From Bradyrhizobium sp. BTAi1 (GTDB lineage: Bacteria; Pseudomonadota; Alphaproteobacteria; Rhizobiales; Xanthobacteraceae): DNA of 64,000 bases. The DNA lies in the NCBI RefSeq assembly GCF_000015165.1, contig NC_009485.1, positions 2,954,001-3,018,000 on the forward strand, written 5' to 3'. The notes under the pieces are model-generated. The model saw only the letters and a list, made by a program, of their open reading frames with translations. It made no database searches and had not been told where the DNA came from. The position numbers and the translations under genes were made by a program. Shown one piece after another: positions 52,817-63,234 of the stretch (position 1 is the stretch's first letter; each line of letters opens with the position of its first letter).

Positions 52817-54844
52817 ATGAAACTGAATCGGATCGGCTACAAACTCGGGCTCGCCGGCGCCATCGGCGCCACTCTCGCGGTCGGTATGATCGTAAATCAG
52901 ATGATGGCCGAGAGTGCGGTCAGTGCGGCCAATCAGCGGGCCGAGCGTGCGCGGCGTGTGGTCGAGAGCGTCATGTCCGCCAGCATCAACATGCAGCAGA
53001 CCCAGCTTGCGGGGCGCTCGGCCCGGCTGGCGCGGGTGCCGGCCGATGCCGAGAAGGCGGCCGCCGAGATCCAGCAGTTCTCCACCGGCATGGTCACGGA
53101 TATCGATGGGGCGCTGGCCAATGTCAGCACCGCCGAGAACCGCAACCGGCTGACCCGGCTGAAGGAACTGATGAAGAGCTATGCCGCCGGCGCGGTCGAG
53201 CTGGCGCAGGCCCAACAGGCGCTGCTGCTGCAGATCGACAAGCGCGGCGCGGTGTCTGCCGAATGGAGCAAGGGACTTCAGGCCATCCTGGGCTCGCCGA
53301 CCCTGCCGAACCTGGCGTTTCGTGAGCGCGTCGAGCGGCAGCTGCATGCCGCCGATGCCAAGCTGAACTTCATGCGCTCGCAGGCCTGGCGGTTCGGCGT
53401 CACCGGCGACGCCGGCGCGATTACCCAGCTGAAACAGACGGTACCGATCCTGAAGAGCTCGCTGACCGACGCCCGCATGCTCGCCGACGATCGCGAGATC
53501 CAGGCCGCGATCACCAGGCTCAACGGCATCGCCTCGGACTTCGTCGTCGCCAATGACGAGGTCGTCAAGTTCGAGGGGATCAAGGAGGCGCTGCTGCGCG
53601 ACCGCACTTTGGTTTATCTCGGCGAGGCGAGCGAGCTGATGACGGCGTCCATCCAGGATGCCCGCGCCCGCAATGCCAGCGCCCGATATGATGCCGACGA
53701 GGTGGCGGCGCAGGCGAGCCGCATCACGCAGATCGTCGGGCTGGCGGTGCTGCTCTCGGTGATCTCATCGGTGGTCTTCTCGTTCCTCGGTATCGCGCGG
53801 CCGTTGACCCGGCTGAATGCGGCGCTCGGCGAGATGGCGCGCGGGCGGCTCGACATTGTCATCCCCGGCGCCTCGCGCGGCGACGAGATCGGCGATCTCG
53901 CCAAGACCGTCACCGTGATCCGCGGCAACGCCGAGGAGCAGGCGCGCGCCGAGGCCGAGGCCAAGAACACGCAGGATGCGATGGCTGAGCGCCAGCGCAA
54001 GGCCGACATGCAGCGCCTCGCGCAACAGTTCGAGGCGGCGGTCGGCGAGATCGTGAACACCGTATCGGCCGCATCCGGCCAGCTCGAGCAGTCTGCGACC
54101 ACGTTGACCCAGGCGGCGACACGCTCGCAAGGCCTGACGACGGCCGTTGCCACGGCCTCCGAAGAAGCGACGACCAACGTGCAGTCGGTCGCCTCGGCGA
54201 CCGAGCAGATGGCATCGTCGGTGACCGAGATCAGCCGTCAGGTGCAGGAATCTGCGCGGATCGCCAATGAGGCCGTCGGCCAGGCCCGCACCACCACGGG
54301 TCGTGTGAGCGAGCTGTCGAAGGCGGCAACCCGCATCGGCGACGTCGTCGAGCTGATCAACACCATTGCCGGCCAGACCAACCTGCTGGCGCTCAACGCC
54401 ACCATCGAGGCGGCGCGCGCCGGAGAGGCCGGCCGCGGCTTTGCGGTGGTCGCCTCCGAGGTGAAGGCGCTGGCCGAGCAGACCGCCAAGGCGACCGGTG
54501 AAATCGGTCAGCAGATCTCGAGCATCCAGGTCGCGACCCAGGAGTCGGTCAGCGCGATCAAGGAGATCTCGGCGACGATCGAGAAGCTGTCGGAGATCTC
54601 CTCGACCATCGCGGCGGCGGTGGAAGAGCAGGGCGCGGCGACCCAGGAAATCTCCCGCAATGTGCAGCAGGCCGCCCATGGCACGCAGCAGGTCTCGGCC
54701 AACATCGCCGACGTCGAACGCGGCGCCGCAGAGACCGGATCGGCCTCGGCGCAGGTGCTTGCCGCTGCCCAGGCGCTGTCCGGCGACAGCAGCCGTCTGC
54801 AGCAGGAGGTCGCAAGCTTCCTCGGCTCGGTGCGGGCGGCGTGA
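52817..54844 (+). CDS. Methyl-accepting chemotaxis protein (chemoreceptor 1)
   Basis: Chemoreceptor of 675 residues. A first membrane helix near residues 10-30 is followed by a long helical periplasmic sensor of about 270 residues (possibly HBM-like). TM2 near 305-330 is followed by HAMP, then the signalling domain. The CheA/CheW contact tip is [50 protein letters not shown]. It lacks a CheR-binding C-terminal pentapeptide. The ATG at 52817 is used because its paralogue begins [11 protein letters not shown] at the matching position. Ligand unknown. Confidence 0.93.
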   Translation: MKLNRIGYKLGLAGAIGATLAVGMIVNQMMAESAVSAANQRAERARRVVESVMSASINMQQTQLAGRSARLARVPADAEKAAAEIQQFSTGMVTDIDGALANVSTAENRNRLTRLKELMKSYAAGAVELAQAQQALLLQIDKRGAVSAEWSKGLQAILGSPTLPNLAFRERVERQLHAADAKLNFMRSQAWRFGVTGDAGAITQLKQTVPILKSSLTDARMLADDREIQAAITRLNGIASDFVVANDEVVKFEGIKEALLRDRTLVYLGEASELMTASIQDARARNASARYDADEVAAQASRITQIVGLAVLLSVISSVVFSFLGIARPLTRLNAALGEMARGRLDIVIPGASRGDEIGDLAKTVTVIRGNAEEQARAEAEAKNTQDAMAERQRKADMQRLAQQFEAAVGEIVNTVSAASGQLEQSATTLTQAATRSQGLTTAVATASEEATTNVQSVASATEQMASSVTEISRQVQESARIANEAVGQARTTTGRVSELSKAATRIGDVVELINTIAGQTNLLALNATIEAARAGEAGRGFAVVASEVKALAEQTAKATGEIGQQISSIQVATQESVSAIKEISATIEKLSEISSTIAAAVEEQGAATQEISRNVQQAAHGTQQVSANIADVERGAAETGSASAQVLAAAQALSGDSSRLQQEVASFLGSVRAA

Positions 54845-54889
54845 TCTGAGATTGCCGCGATCGGCTCAAGCTGGTTTTGATCGTTGAAC

Positions 54890-54926
54890 GAAGGCCGGGG
54901 CGGCGACGCCCCGGCCTTCAACTTTT
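54890..54926 (+). terminator. Rho-independent terminator after chemoreceptor 1
   Basis: Stem GAAGGCCGGGGCG / CGCCCCGGCCTTC, loop GCGA, followed by AACTTTT. Confidence 0.85.
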
Positions 54927-55021
54927 CCGGCCGGGCGGACTGCCTTGCCGAGGCTGTTCCTCCGTAGTCCTACGAAATTTGCGTCAATGTGCCGCGCCGA
55001 AACGGCCCTGTCTCCGTAAAT

Positions 55022-55041
55022 CTCCGGTGCTCGCCGTTAAT
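55022..55041 (+). promoter_or_regulatory. Conserved element, CTCCGG-N9-TTAAT, upstream of chemoreceptor 2
   Basis: CTCCGG at 55022-55027, nine bases, TTAAT at 55037-55041, 108 bases before the start. It is one of five sites with the same spacing; see the others at 57290, 59184, 61122 and 63114. Confidence 0.5.
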
Positions 55042-55148
55042 CTTTCCCGTATGCGCCACGGCCAATTTGTAATTCTCAATTTGTACGCATTGGCGCAGCG
55101 TCCGCACATGAGCGTGATCTTGCAGCGCCCCACCCGGAAGCTGGAAAG

Positions 55149-57173
55149 ATGAAGTTCAATCGTATCGGCTACAAGCTGGGCCTGGCTGGCTTAGGCGGCA
55201 TGCTGCTGGCGGTGGCGGCGCTCGTCAATCAACAGATGTCGCAGAGCGCGGTCGAGCAGGCGACCAAAACCTCGGATCGGCAGCTCGCCATCCGCAAGCT
55301 CGCGCTGACCGCAGACGCCGATCTGCGCAGCCTGCAATTCGTCAATCGCGGCGTGCGGCTCGCACGCAGCGCGGCCGAGGTCGACAAGCTGCTGGAGGAT
55401 GAGCACACGGTCGAAGCGCGCATCAAGACGGGGCTGGAAATGGCGCAGACCACGGCGGTTCGTCCGGCCACCAAGGAGCGCTTCGTCAAGATCCTCGCTC
55501 TGACAGCCGACTACAAGAAGGGCGCGGAGGAGATCGTCAGGATGCAGAAGGAGCTGCTGGCGACCAACCTGCTACGGGATGCGCAGGCCGCCGATTGGAA
55601 CAAGCAATTCGATCACCTGATCAAGCTGCCGGCGCTGAAGGCAGCTCCCGACGCCATCGCGATCGAACGCGACTTGCATGAGCTCAACGCAGCAGGCACG
55701 GCGATCCGCACCAACGCCTGGCGCTATCTTGCGACCGGCGACGTCAAGTCGAAGGACAGCATGATCGCACGCTCCAAGGATCTGGATCAGAGCTTTGTTC
55801 AGCTCTTGGACAAGGTGCCGCCTGCGGGGAAGCCGGACGTCGAAAAGCTGCGAGCGGATCTCAGAGCCTATATCGAGTCGTCAACCAAGGCCGCCTCGCT
55901 GGAGGAAGCCAAGACCAAGCTGCTCGCCGAGCGCATGTTGCCTGCGGCCGAGGAGGCCGGCAAGCTGATGGCCGAGGCCGTCCAGGCCGCCGACCAATTC
56001 TCTCGCGAGGCCAGGGAGCAGGCGGAGGCCGCGGTCGCGAGCGCCACGAAGGTGAACTTCTTGCTCTCGATGGTTCTGGTGCTCGTGCTCGCCGGCTCGG
56101 TTGCGTTCGGCTTCCTCGGCATTTCGCGTCCGATCGTTGCCCTCAACGGCGCGCTCGAGCGCATGGCGTCGGGAGATCTCGACATCCAGATCCCCGGTGC
56201 CGATCGCGGCGACGAGGTCGGCGACATGGCCAAGAATGTCGTGGTCATTCGCGAGAATGCCGAGGCCAAGGCGCGCGCCGAGGCCGAGCAGAAGGCACAG
56301 GCGGATGCGATCGCCGCCGCCCAGCGCAAGCGCGAGATGCATCAGCTCGCCGACTCGTTCGAGCGTTCGGTCGGCCAGATCATCGAGACCGTGTCGTCAG
56401 CCTCGACCGAGCTTGAGGCCTCCGCAGGCTCGCTGACCTCGACGGCTGAACGGTCGCAGCAGATGGCTGTGACCGTGGCGGCCGCGTCCGAGCAGGCCTC
56501 GACCAACGTCCAGTCGGTGGCATCCGCCACCGAGGAACTGTCGTCCTCGGTCACCGAGATCAGCCGCCAGGTGCAGGAATCGGCACGTATGGCCGGCGAG
56601 GCGGTCGACCAGGCCCGCAAGACCAACGAGCAGGTCAGCGAGCTGTCAAAGGCGGCGGCCCGGATCGGCGACGTCGTCGAGCTCATCAACACCATTGCCG
56701 GCCAGACGAACCTCTTGGCGCTCAACGCCACGATCGAGGCGGCGCGCGCCGGCGAGGCCGGCCGAGGCTTCGCCGTCGTCGCCACCGAAGTCAAGGCGCT
56801 GGCCGAGCAGACCTCCAAGGCGACCGGCGAGATTGGCCAGCAGATCGCGAGCATTCAGGCGGCGACGCAGGATTCGGTGAACGCGATCCGGACCATTTCC
56901 GGCACGATCGAGCGTCTGTCGGAGATTTCCTCGACGATCGCAGCCGCCGTCGAGGAGCAGGGCGCCGCGACCCAGGAGATCTCGCGCAACGTTCAGCAGG
57001 CGGCGCAAGGCACGCAGCAGGTCTCGTCCAATGTCACCGAGGTGCAGCGCGGGGCCAGCGAGACGGGCACGGCGTCCTCGCAGGTGTTGTCGGCCGCGCA
57101 GACCCTGTCGACCGACAGCAACCGCCTGAAGCTCGAGGTCAGCCGTTTCCTGGACACGGTGCGTGCCGCGTAG
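55149..57173 (+). CDS. Methyl-accepting chemotaxis protein (chemoreceptor 2)
   Basis: Chemoreceptor of 674 residues, a paralogue of chemoreceptor 1 (same [13 protein letters not shown] start and layout). Helix 1 is at about 10-30 and the sensor is about 270 residues. TM2 is near 305-330 ([24 protein letters not shown]), followed by HAMP and the signalling tip. The two N-termini share their first 16 residues, but the sensor sequences differ widely, so ligands probably differ. GGAAAG is the ribosome site. Confidence 0.93.
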   Translation: MKFNRIGYKLGLAGLGGMLLAVAALVNQQMSQSAVEQATKTSDRQLAIRKLALTADADLRSLQFVNRGVRLARSAAEVDKLLEDEHTVEARIKTGLEMAQTTAVRPATKERFVKILALTADYKKGAEEIVRMQKELLATNLLRDAQAADWNKQFDHLIKLPALKAAPDAIAIERDLHELNAAGTAIRTNAWRYLATGDVKSKDSMIARSKDLDQSFVQLLDKVPPAGKPDVEKLRADLRAYIESSTKAASLEEAKTKLLAERMLPAAEEAGKLMAEAVQAADQFSREAREQAEAAVASATKVNFLLSMVLVLVLAGSVAFGFLGISRPIVALNGALERMASGDLDIQIPGADRGDEVGDMAKNVVVIRENAEAKARAEAEQKAQADAIAAAQRKREMHQLADSFERSVGQIIETVSSASTELEASAGSLTSTAERSQQMAVTVAAASEQASTNVQSVASATEELSSSVTEISRQVQESARMAGEAVDQARKTNEQVSELSKAAARIGDVVELINTIAGQTNLLALNATIEAARAGEAGRGFAVVATEVKALAEQTSKATGEIGQQIASIQAATQDSVNAIRTISGTIERLSEISSTIAAAVEEQGAATQEISRNVQQAAQGTQQVSSNVTEVQRGASETGTASSQVLSAAQTLSTDSNRLKLEVSRFLDTVRAA

Positions 57174-57289
57174 TTGAACGCGGCCATCGAAGACAAGTGC
57201 ATGCAGACCAGGGAAGGCCGTGCCGAAAGCTGCGGAGTTCCTCGGTTTGGGTGGGCGTCTTTCCGGCGTACGAAATCATCTCCGTAACC

Positions 57290-57309
57290 CTACGGGGCGC
57301 GATGTTAAC
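57290..57309 (+). promoter_or_regulatory. Conserved element, CTACGG-N9-TTAAC, upstream of chemoreceptor 3
   Basis: CTACGG at 57290-57295 and TTAAC at 57305-57309, inside CCGTA-ACCC-TACGG, an inverted repeat. 109 bases upstream of the start. Confidence 0.6.
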
Positions 57310-57417
57310 GATGTTCCATCGACGGAACGCGCACAATGCAACTCGATTTTAACCACACGGCGGCTGCGCCCGGCGCTCGTAGTCTCGCAGCGAAGGCGCC
57401 GCCTCGAGGGAGTTGCC

Positions 57418-59109
57418 ATGTTCGCCAGCATGTCCATTCGCGCCAAGATCATCTCGGTCGTTGCGCTGCTTCTCATTGTTCTGACCGCAATGGGCCTGCT
57501 CGGCATATCGAGCATGCGCATGATGAATGCCAATACGGTTGACATCACCAGCAATTGGCTGCCGAGCGTGCGTGTTCTCGGTGACCTCCGGGCCGCGACC
57601 ATCACTTACCGGAATGTGGTTCGCGAGCATATGCTGGCTGAGACGCTCGATGAGAAGCTGGCCCAGGAGAAGACGGCGGCCACGGTGCTCGACACCATCA
57701 ACACCGCGGCCAAGTCCTATGAGACGATGATTGCCTTGCCGGAGGAGCGAACGATCTATCAACAATGGAAGGGCGTCTGGGACAAGTACCTTGCCGGCAG
57801 TCAGCAGGTGATGGAGCTGTCGCGCAAGGCGGCGGGGCAGGTGCCGCACGAGGCGCATGTGCTGAACCAGAATACGGTCAACAAGATCGGCCTCGAAGCT
57901 GACGAGGTGTTGCGCAAGAGCATCGAGTTGAACAATGGCGGCGCCGATAGGGCGTCCGCCGACGCGGCTTCGACCTATTCGACATCCTTTGCGATGCTCG
58001 GCGCTATCAATCTCGTGATGCTGATCGTCGGCGTGCTTGTCAGCTTCCTGATGGTGCGAAGCGTATCGCAGGGCATCGTTTCGATCGTGAAGCCGATGCA
58101 GGCTCTTGGCGAGGGCGACCTCTCGGTCGAGATCCCACACCGCGGCGAGAGCACCGAGATGGGGGCGATGGCCAATGCGCTGCAGATCTTCAAGGACGCG
58201 CTGATCGCCAAGAAGGCGGCGGACGAGGCGGCGGCCAAGGACGCCGACGCCAAGATCGAGCGCGGCCGCCGGGTCGATGCGGTGACCCGTCAGTTCGAGG
58301 CCGTGATCGGCGACATCGTCAACACGGTGTTCTCGGCCTCCAGCCAGCTCGAAGCCTCGGCCGGCACCTTGACCTCGACCGCCGACCGTTCGCAGCGGCT
58401 GGCCACGACCGTGGCCTCGGCATCGGAAGAAGCGTCGACCAACGTGCAGTCGGTGGCTTCGGCGACCGAGGAACTGTCGTCGTCGGTGACCGAGATCAGC
58501 CGCCAGGTGCAGGAGTCGGCGCGGATGGCCAGCGAGGCGGTCACGCAAGCGCGCACCACCAATGATCAGGTCGGCGAACTATCGAAGGCCGCCGCCCGCA
58601 TCGGTGACGTCGTCGAACTGATCAACACCATCGCCGGGCAGACCAACCTGCTCGCGCTCAATGCCACCATCGAGGCGGCCCGCGCCGGCGAAGCCGGCAA
58701 GGGATTCGCCGTGGTCGCCACCGAGGTCAAGGCGCTCGCCGAGCAGACGTCGAAGGCGACCGGCGAAATCGGGCAGCAGATTTCCGGCATCCAGGCGGCG
58801 ACACAGGAGTCGGTGAACGCGATCCGCACCATCTCGGCAACGATCGAACGTCTCTCCGAGATCGCCTCGGCGATCGCGGCCGCTGTCGAGGAGCAGGGCG
58901 CCGCAACGCAGGAAATCTCGCGCAACGTGCAACAGGCCGCGCACGGCACCCAGCAGGTCTCGGCCAATATCGCCGATGTGCAGCGCGGCGCCAGCGAAAC
59001 CGGATCGGCGTCGGCCCAGGTTCTGTCAGCGGCAAAATCATTGTCGACCGACAGCAACCGGCTGAAGACCGAGGTGAGCCGCTTCCTGGAGACGGTGCGT
59101 GCGGCTTGA
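57418..59109 (+). CDS. Methyl-accepting chemotaxis protein (chemoreceptor 3, four-helix-bundle sensor)
   Basis: Chemoreceptor of 563 residues. TM1 is near 10-30 and a compact helical sensor of about 155 residues (residues 35-190) fits the 4HB_MCP type. TM2 is at about 191-213, HAMP follows, then the signalling domain ending [16 protein letters not shown] lies six bases upstream of the ATG at 57418; the longer frame upstream runs over the palindromic element. Its sensor is unlike those of receptors 1 and 2. Confidence 0.93.
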   Translation: MFASMSIRAKIISVVALLLIVLTAMGLLGISSMRMMNANTVDITSNWLPSVRVLGDLRAATITYRNVVREHMLAETLDEKLAQEKTAATVLDTINTAAKSYETMIALPEERTIYQQWKGVWDKYLAGSQQVMELSRKAAGQVPHEAHVLNQNTVNKIGLEADEVLRKSIELNNGGADRASADAASTYSTSFAMLGAINLVMLIVGVLVSFLMVRSVSQGIVSIVKPMQALGEGDLSVEIPHRGESTEMGAMANALQIFKDALIAKKAADEAAAKDADAKIERGRRVDAVTRQFEAVIGDIVNTVFSASSQLEASAGTLTSTADRSQRLATTVASASEEASTNVQSVASATEELSSSVTEISRQVQESARMASEAVTQARTTNDQVGELSKAAARIGDVVELINTIAGQTNLLALNATIEAARAGEAGKGFAVVATEVKALAEQTSKATGEIGQQISGIQAATQESVNAIRTISATIERLSEIASAIAAAVEEQGAATQEISRNVQQAAHGTQQVSANIADVQRGASETGSASAQVLSAAKSLSTDSNRLKTEVSRFLETVRAA

Positions 59110-59183
59110 GCGCGACATATCTGCCATGGCGGATGACCCGCTCACGCGAGCAGCGTGTCACCCGCAACTATGCGGCCGAAATT

Positions 59184-59203
59184 CTACGGAGTAGAAAATT
59201 AAC
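59184..59203 (+). promoter_or_regulatory. Conserved element, CTACGG-N9-TTAAC, upstream of chemoreceptor 4
   Basis: CTACGG at 59184-59189, TTAAC at 59199-59203; CTAC-GGA-GTAG forms a small dyad. 127 bases before the start. Confidence 0.6.
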
Positions 59204-59329
59204 GGAATCTCGGTGTGCTCAGCAGCAGACTTAGCGCGCTTTTCACGCTGCCAATGATGTCGGACAGGGGGTTGGCGGGGCGACCACAGCTTCCGCCTGT
59301 CCATCATCTGGCGCCAGACGAGGTCACCG

Positions 59330-61036
59330 ATGTCGCTGCTGTCCCGCTTTCGTGTGCTCACCAAGATTCTTGCGATCGTCATCCTGATGGCCGGCGTGGC
59401 CGGTACGATCAGCTGGTTCGCCATCGACGCGCTGGCCACCGTGGCCGAAGGCGCCGCCCTGATGAAGTCCGCCGCCAACCGCGCTCTCTTGGCGGCACGC
59501 GCCAATCAGAACGTGATTGCGCTCAACCGCGCCGAGTTCCGCGCCGCGCTCGATCCGCGTAACGAGAATCGCGAGGCGGCGCTGAAGGTGGTCGAGGAGC
59601 AGCGCAAGCAATTCGCCGAGCGCCTGGAGGAGGTCGCCAAGACCAAGGATGATCAGGCGCGCGCCATGATCCCCGATGTCCGGTCGCTCTACGACGAGTA
59701 CGTCAAGGGCATGGAGGAGACGTTCCGCGTCATCACCGCCGCCAAGGACATGCAGATCAGCGAGCAGGCTGAGAAGATGCGCGATGCCGCGCTGAAGAGC
59801 CGCGCCAATTCCGAGAAGCTCCAGTTCAAGATCCGCGATGTCGCCGACCGCTTGAATGCGCGGGTCGAGAATCTGGCCAAGGCCGCGGATGAGCAATATC
59901 AGCAGACCTCGCGCATGCTGATGACGGTGGCCGCGATCGGCATCGTCATCGGCCTGTCGCTCGGCTTCGTCATCGGCCAGTTCGGTATTGCCAAGCCGAT
60001 GCGGGCGCTGGTCGCGGTGCTGCAGCGGATGGCCAAGGGCGAGGAGGTCGCGATCTCGGGCGAAGGCCGCGGTGACGAGATCGGCGAGACCGCCCAGGCC
60101 GTCAACCAGATCAAGATCATGCTGGCCGAGAAGGCGCAGCAGGAGGCCGAGGCCAAGATCGCGATGGACAAGCTGATCGCGGAGAAGCGCCGCGCCGAGA
60201 TGCACCAGATGGCCAATGGCTTCGAGCAGGCGGTCGGTCAGATCGTCGAGACGGTGTCGCATGCGTCGACCGAGCTCGAAGCTTCGGCCTCGTCGCTGAG
60301 TTCGACCGCCGCACGGTCGCAGACGCTCGCCACCACTGTGGCGGCCGCCTCCGAGGAGGCCTCGACCAATGTGCAGTCGGTGGCGTCGGCGACCGAGGAA
60401 ATGTCGTCCTCGGTCACCGAGATCAGCCGCCAGGTGCAGGAATCCGCGCGCATGGCCAGTGACGCCGTCGAGCAGGCGCGCCGCACCAATGAGCGGGTCG
60501 GCGAGCTGTCCAAGGCTGCAACCCGCATCGGCGATGTCGTCGAGCTGATCAACACCATTGCCGGCCAGACCAATTTGCTGGCGCTCAACGCCACGATCGA
60601 GGCGGCGCGCGCCGGTGAGGCGGGCCGCGGCTTTGCGGTGGTCGCCTCGGAGGTCAAGGCGCTGGCCGAGCAGACCGCCAAGGCCACCGGTGAGATCGGC
60701 CAGCAGATCGGCAGCATCCAGGCCGCGACGCAGGAGTCGGTGGGCGCGATCCGGGAGATTTCCGGCACGATCGAGAGGCTGTCGGAGATCTCCTCGGCCA
60801 TCGCCGCCGCGGTGGAAGAGCAGGGCGCCGCGACGCAGGAGATCTCGCGCAACATCCAGCAGGCGGCGATCGGCACCCAGCAGGTCTCGGCGAACATCGC
60901 CGAGGTCAAGCGCGGTGCCGGCGAGACCGGCTCGGCCTCGTCCCAGGTGCTCTCGGCGGCGCAGATGTTGTCTGGCGACAGCAACCGGCTGAAGCTCGAG
61001 GTCGATCGCTTCCTGAACACGGTCCGCGCCGCCTGA
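59330..61036 (+). CDS. Methyl-accepting chemotaxis protein (chemoreceptor 4)
   Basis: Chemoreceptor of 568 residues: TM1 near 10-32 ([23 protein letters not shown]), a helical sensor of about 165 residues, TM2 near 195-220, HAMP at [21 protein letters not shown], and a signalling domain. GAGG lies six bases upstream of the ATG at 59330. It is nearly the same as receptor 5 in its HAMP and signalling parts. Confidence 0.94.
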   Translation: MSLLSRFRVLTKILAIVILMAGVAGTISWFAIDALATVAEGAALMKSAANRALLAARANQNVIALNRAEFRAALDPRNENREAALKVVEEQRKQFAERLEEVAKTKDDQARAMIPDVRSLYDEYVKGMEETFRVITAAKDMQISEQAEKMRDAALKSRANSEKLQFKIRDVADRLNARVENLAKAADEQYQQTSRMLMTVAAIGIVIGLSLGFVIGQFGIAKPMRALVAVLQRMAKGEEVAISGEGRGDEIGETAQAVNQIKIMLAEKAQQEAEAKIAMDKLIAEKRRAEMHQMANGFEQAVGQIVETVSHASTELEASASSLSSTAARSQTLATTVAAASEEASTNVQSVASATEEMSSSVTEISRQVQESARMASDAVEQARRTNERVGELSKAATRIGDVVELINTIAGQTNLLALNATIEAARAGEAGRGFAVVASEVKALAEQTAKATGEIGQQIGSIQAATQESVGAIREISGTIERLSEISSAIAAAVEEQGAATQEISRNIQQAAIGTQQVSANIAEVKRGAGETGSASSQVLSAAQMLSGDSNRLKLEVDRFLNTVRAA

Positions 61037-61068
61037 GCGCGACGCTCATCCCCGCCGTTCGTCGACAG

Positions 61069-61097
61069 ACAGGCGTGGCCACAAGGCCGCGTCCTGT
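61069..61097 (+). repeat. Stem-loop after chemoreceptor 4
   Basis: Arms ACAGGCGTGGCC and GGCCGCGTCCTGT around ACAA. No T-run follows; a weak terminator or message-end hairpin. Confidence 0.45.
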
Positions 61098-61121
61098 TCG
61101 TTTCGCCCTCATCTCCGTAGT

Positions 61122-61141
61122 TCACGGGAGAGCAAATTAAC
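61122..61141 (+). promoter_or_regulatory. Conserved element, TCACGG-N9-TTAAC, upstream of chemoreceptor 5
   Basis: TCACGG at 61122-61127 and TTAAC at 61137-61141, inside CCGT-AGTTC-ACGG. 132 bases before the start. Confidence 0.5.
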
Positions 61142-61272
61142 AAAATCGCGGATGTCGAGTTTGTAGGATGGTCTCGTTCCACATCGCCGATGATGCGGGA
61201 GAGACACTGCCGCCGCCTGTCATGGCAGGTCCTCGTCTGCCCATCCGGCACCAGACGAGGTTCATCATAATA

Positions 61273-62979
61273 ATGTCATTTCTTTCGCACTTTCGTGTAC
61301 TGACCAAAATCCTTGCCATCGTCATGCTGATGGCGGCCGTGGCGGTCACGATCAGCTGGTTTGCCATCGCCGCGCTGGAGACGCTGGCCCAGGATGGGAG
61401 CAAGATGGCGGCAGCCGCCAACCGTGCCCTGCACGCGGCGCGGGCGAATCAGAACGTCCTTGCGCTCAGCCGTGCCGAGTTCCGTGCCGCGTTGGATCCT
61501 CATGCGGAGAACCGCGATGCAGCGTTGAAGGTGGTGCAGGAGCAGCGCAAGCTTTTTGCAGAGCACATGGCAGAGGTCTCAAAGACCAATGACGATCAGG
61601 CGCGGGCGATGATTCCAGAGATCCGCAGCGCTTACGCCGAGTATGAGAAGGAGGCGGACGAGACGTTTCGGGTGATCGGCACTGCCAAGGATATGCAGAT
61701 CAGCGAGCAAACCGTCCGGATGCGTGACGCTGCGATGAAGAGCCGGGGGGCGGCCGAGAAGCTCCAGGCCAAGGTCAAGGACGTGGCCGACCGGCTGAAC
61801 GTCCGCGTCGAAAATCTGGCTGGGGAGGCGGAAGTACAATACGAGCAGACCTCCCGCACGCTGATGATCATCGCTGGCGTCGGCACCGTACTCGGCCTGT
61901 CGCTCGGCTTTGTGATCGGGCAGTTCGGCATTGCCAAGCCGATGCGGGCGCTGGTCGCAGTGCTGCAGCGGATGGCCAAGGGCGAGGACGTCGCGATCTC
62001 GGGCGAAGGTCGCGGTGACGAGATCGGCGAGACCGCCCAGGCCGTCAACGAGATCAAGATCATGCTGGCCGAGAAGGCCCGCCAGGAGGCGGAGGCCAAG
62101 GTCGCCATGGACAAGATGATGGCGGAGAAGCGCCGTGCCGACATGCACCAGATGGCCGACAATTTCGAGCAGGCCGTGGGGCAGATCGTCGAGACCGTGT
62201 CCCATGCCTCGACCGAGCTCGAAGCCTCGGCCACCTCGTTGAGCTCGACGGCCGCGCGCTCGCAGACGCTGGCCACCACCGTGGCGTCCGCCTCGCACGA
62301 GGCCTCGACCAATGTGCAGTCGGTGGCGTCGGCGACTGAGGAAATGTCGTCCTCGGTCAACGAGATCAGCCGCCAGGTGCAGGAATCCGCCCGCATGGCC
62401 AGCGATGCCGTCGACCAGGCGCGCCGGACCAATGAGCGTGTCGGCGAGTTGTCCAAGGCCGCGACCCGGATCGGCGACGTCGTCGAACTGATCAACACCA
62501 TTGCGGGCCAGACCAATTTGCTGGCGCTCAACGCCACCATCGAGGCGGCGCGCGCCGGTGAGGCCGGCCGCGGCTTTGCGGTGGTCGCCTCCGAGGTCAA
62601 GGCGCTGGCCGAGCAGACCGCCAAGGCCACCGGCGAGATCGGCCAGCAGATCAGCAGCATCCAGGCCGCGACGCAGGAGTCGGTGGGCGCGATCCGCGAG
62701 ATTTCCGGCACGATCGAGAAGCTGTCGGAAATCTCCTCGACCATCGCCGCCGCGGTGGAGGAGCAGGGCGCCGCGACCCAGGAGATCTCGCGCAACATCC
62801 AGCAGGCGGCGATCGGCACGCAGCAGGTCTCGGCCAATATCTCCGAGGTGCAACGTGGCGCCGGCGAGACCGGATCGGCCTCGTCCCAGGTGCTGTCGGC
62901 AGCGCAGATGCTGTCCGGTGACAGCAACCGGCTGAAGGTCGAGGTCGACCGCTTCCTGAGCACGGTCCGCGCCGCCTGA
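61273..62979 (+). CDS. Methyl-accepting chemotaxis protein (chemoreceptor 5)
   Basis: Chemoreceptor of 568 residues, a tandem paralogue of receptor 4 with matching length and domain positions. The sensor region has many substitutions, while HAMP and signalling parts differ at a few residues. The ATG at 61273 starts [17 protein letters not shown], equivalent to [17 protein letters not shown] of receptor 4, so the longer frame upstream is discounted. The ribosome site is weak. A GGCC-stem hairpin follows the stop. Confidence 0.94.
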   Translation: MSFLSHFRVLTKILAIVMLMAAVAVTISWFAIAALETLAQDGSKMAAAANRALHAARANQNVLALSRAEFRAALDPHAENRDAALKVVQEQRKLFAEHMAEVSKTNDDQARAMIPEIRSAYAEYEKEADETFRVIGTAKDMQISEQTVRMRDAAMKSRGAAEKLQAKVKDVADRLNVRVENLAGEAEVQYEQTSRTLMIIAGVGTVLGLSLGFVIGQFGIAKPMRALVAVLQRMAKGEDVAISGEGRGDEIGETAQAVNEIKIMLAEKARQEAEAKVAMDKMMAEKRRADMHQMADNFEQAVGQIVETVSHASTELEASATSLSSTAARSQTLATTVASASHEASTNVQSVASATEEMSSSVNEISRQVQESARMASDAVDQARRTNERVGELSKAATRIGDVVELINTIAGQTNLLALNATIEAARAGEAGRGFAVVASEVKALAEQTAKATGEIGQQISSIQAATQESVGAIREISGTIEKLSEISSTIAAAVEEQGAATQEISRNIQQAAIGTQQVSANISEVQRGAGETGSASSQVLSAAQMLSGDSNRLKVEVDRFLSTVRAA

Positions 62980-63016
62980 GCGCGGCGGTCAAGTCGAGTT
63001 TGCTTCGTCGACGAAC

Positions 63017-63042
63017 AAGGCGCGGCCGCAAGGCCGCGCCTT
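63017..63042 (+). repeat. Stem-loop after chemoreceptor 5
   Basis: Perfect arms AAGGCGCGGCC and GGCCGCGCCTT around GCAA; no T-run. It resembles the hairpin after receptor 4. Confidence 0.5.
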
Positions 63043-63113
63043 GCGCGTGAGGCACGCGCCCAGGACACGCCGCGGCCAGTCCGCATCGCAGCGTCAGTTC
63101 CGTCGCGTGGGAA

Positions 63114-63133
63114 CTACGGCCCCAAATATTAAG
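63114..63133 (+). promoter_or_regulatory. Conserved element, CTACGG-N9-TTAAG, upstream of chemoreceptor 6
   Basis: CTACGG at 63114-63119 and TTAAG at 63129-63133, in CCGT..ACGG symmetry with the bases before. 102 bases before the start. Confidence 0.55.
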
Positions 63134-63234
63134 AAGAGTTTCAATTCCTTCTGGCGAATTGTTCGCAGTTTCCCAGTCCGTCCGTCCGCCGCCTGTCCAG
63201 CTGCAGCCGGCACAGCTCCCACAGAGAACAAACG

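Larger units (their letters stand above)
54845..55148. other. Gap between chemoreceptors 1 and 2
   Basis: 304 bases. It holds a strong terminator (54890-54926), a CGTAG-TC-CTACG inverted repeat (54963-54974) and the CTCCGG-N9-TTAAT element (55022-55041). No gene. Confidence 0.7.
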
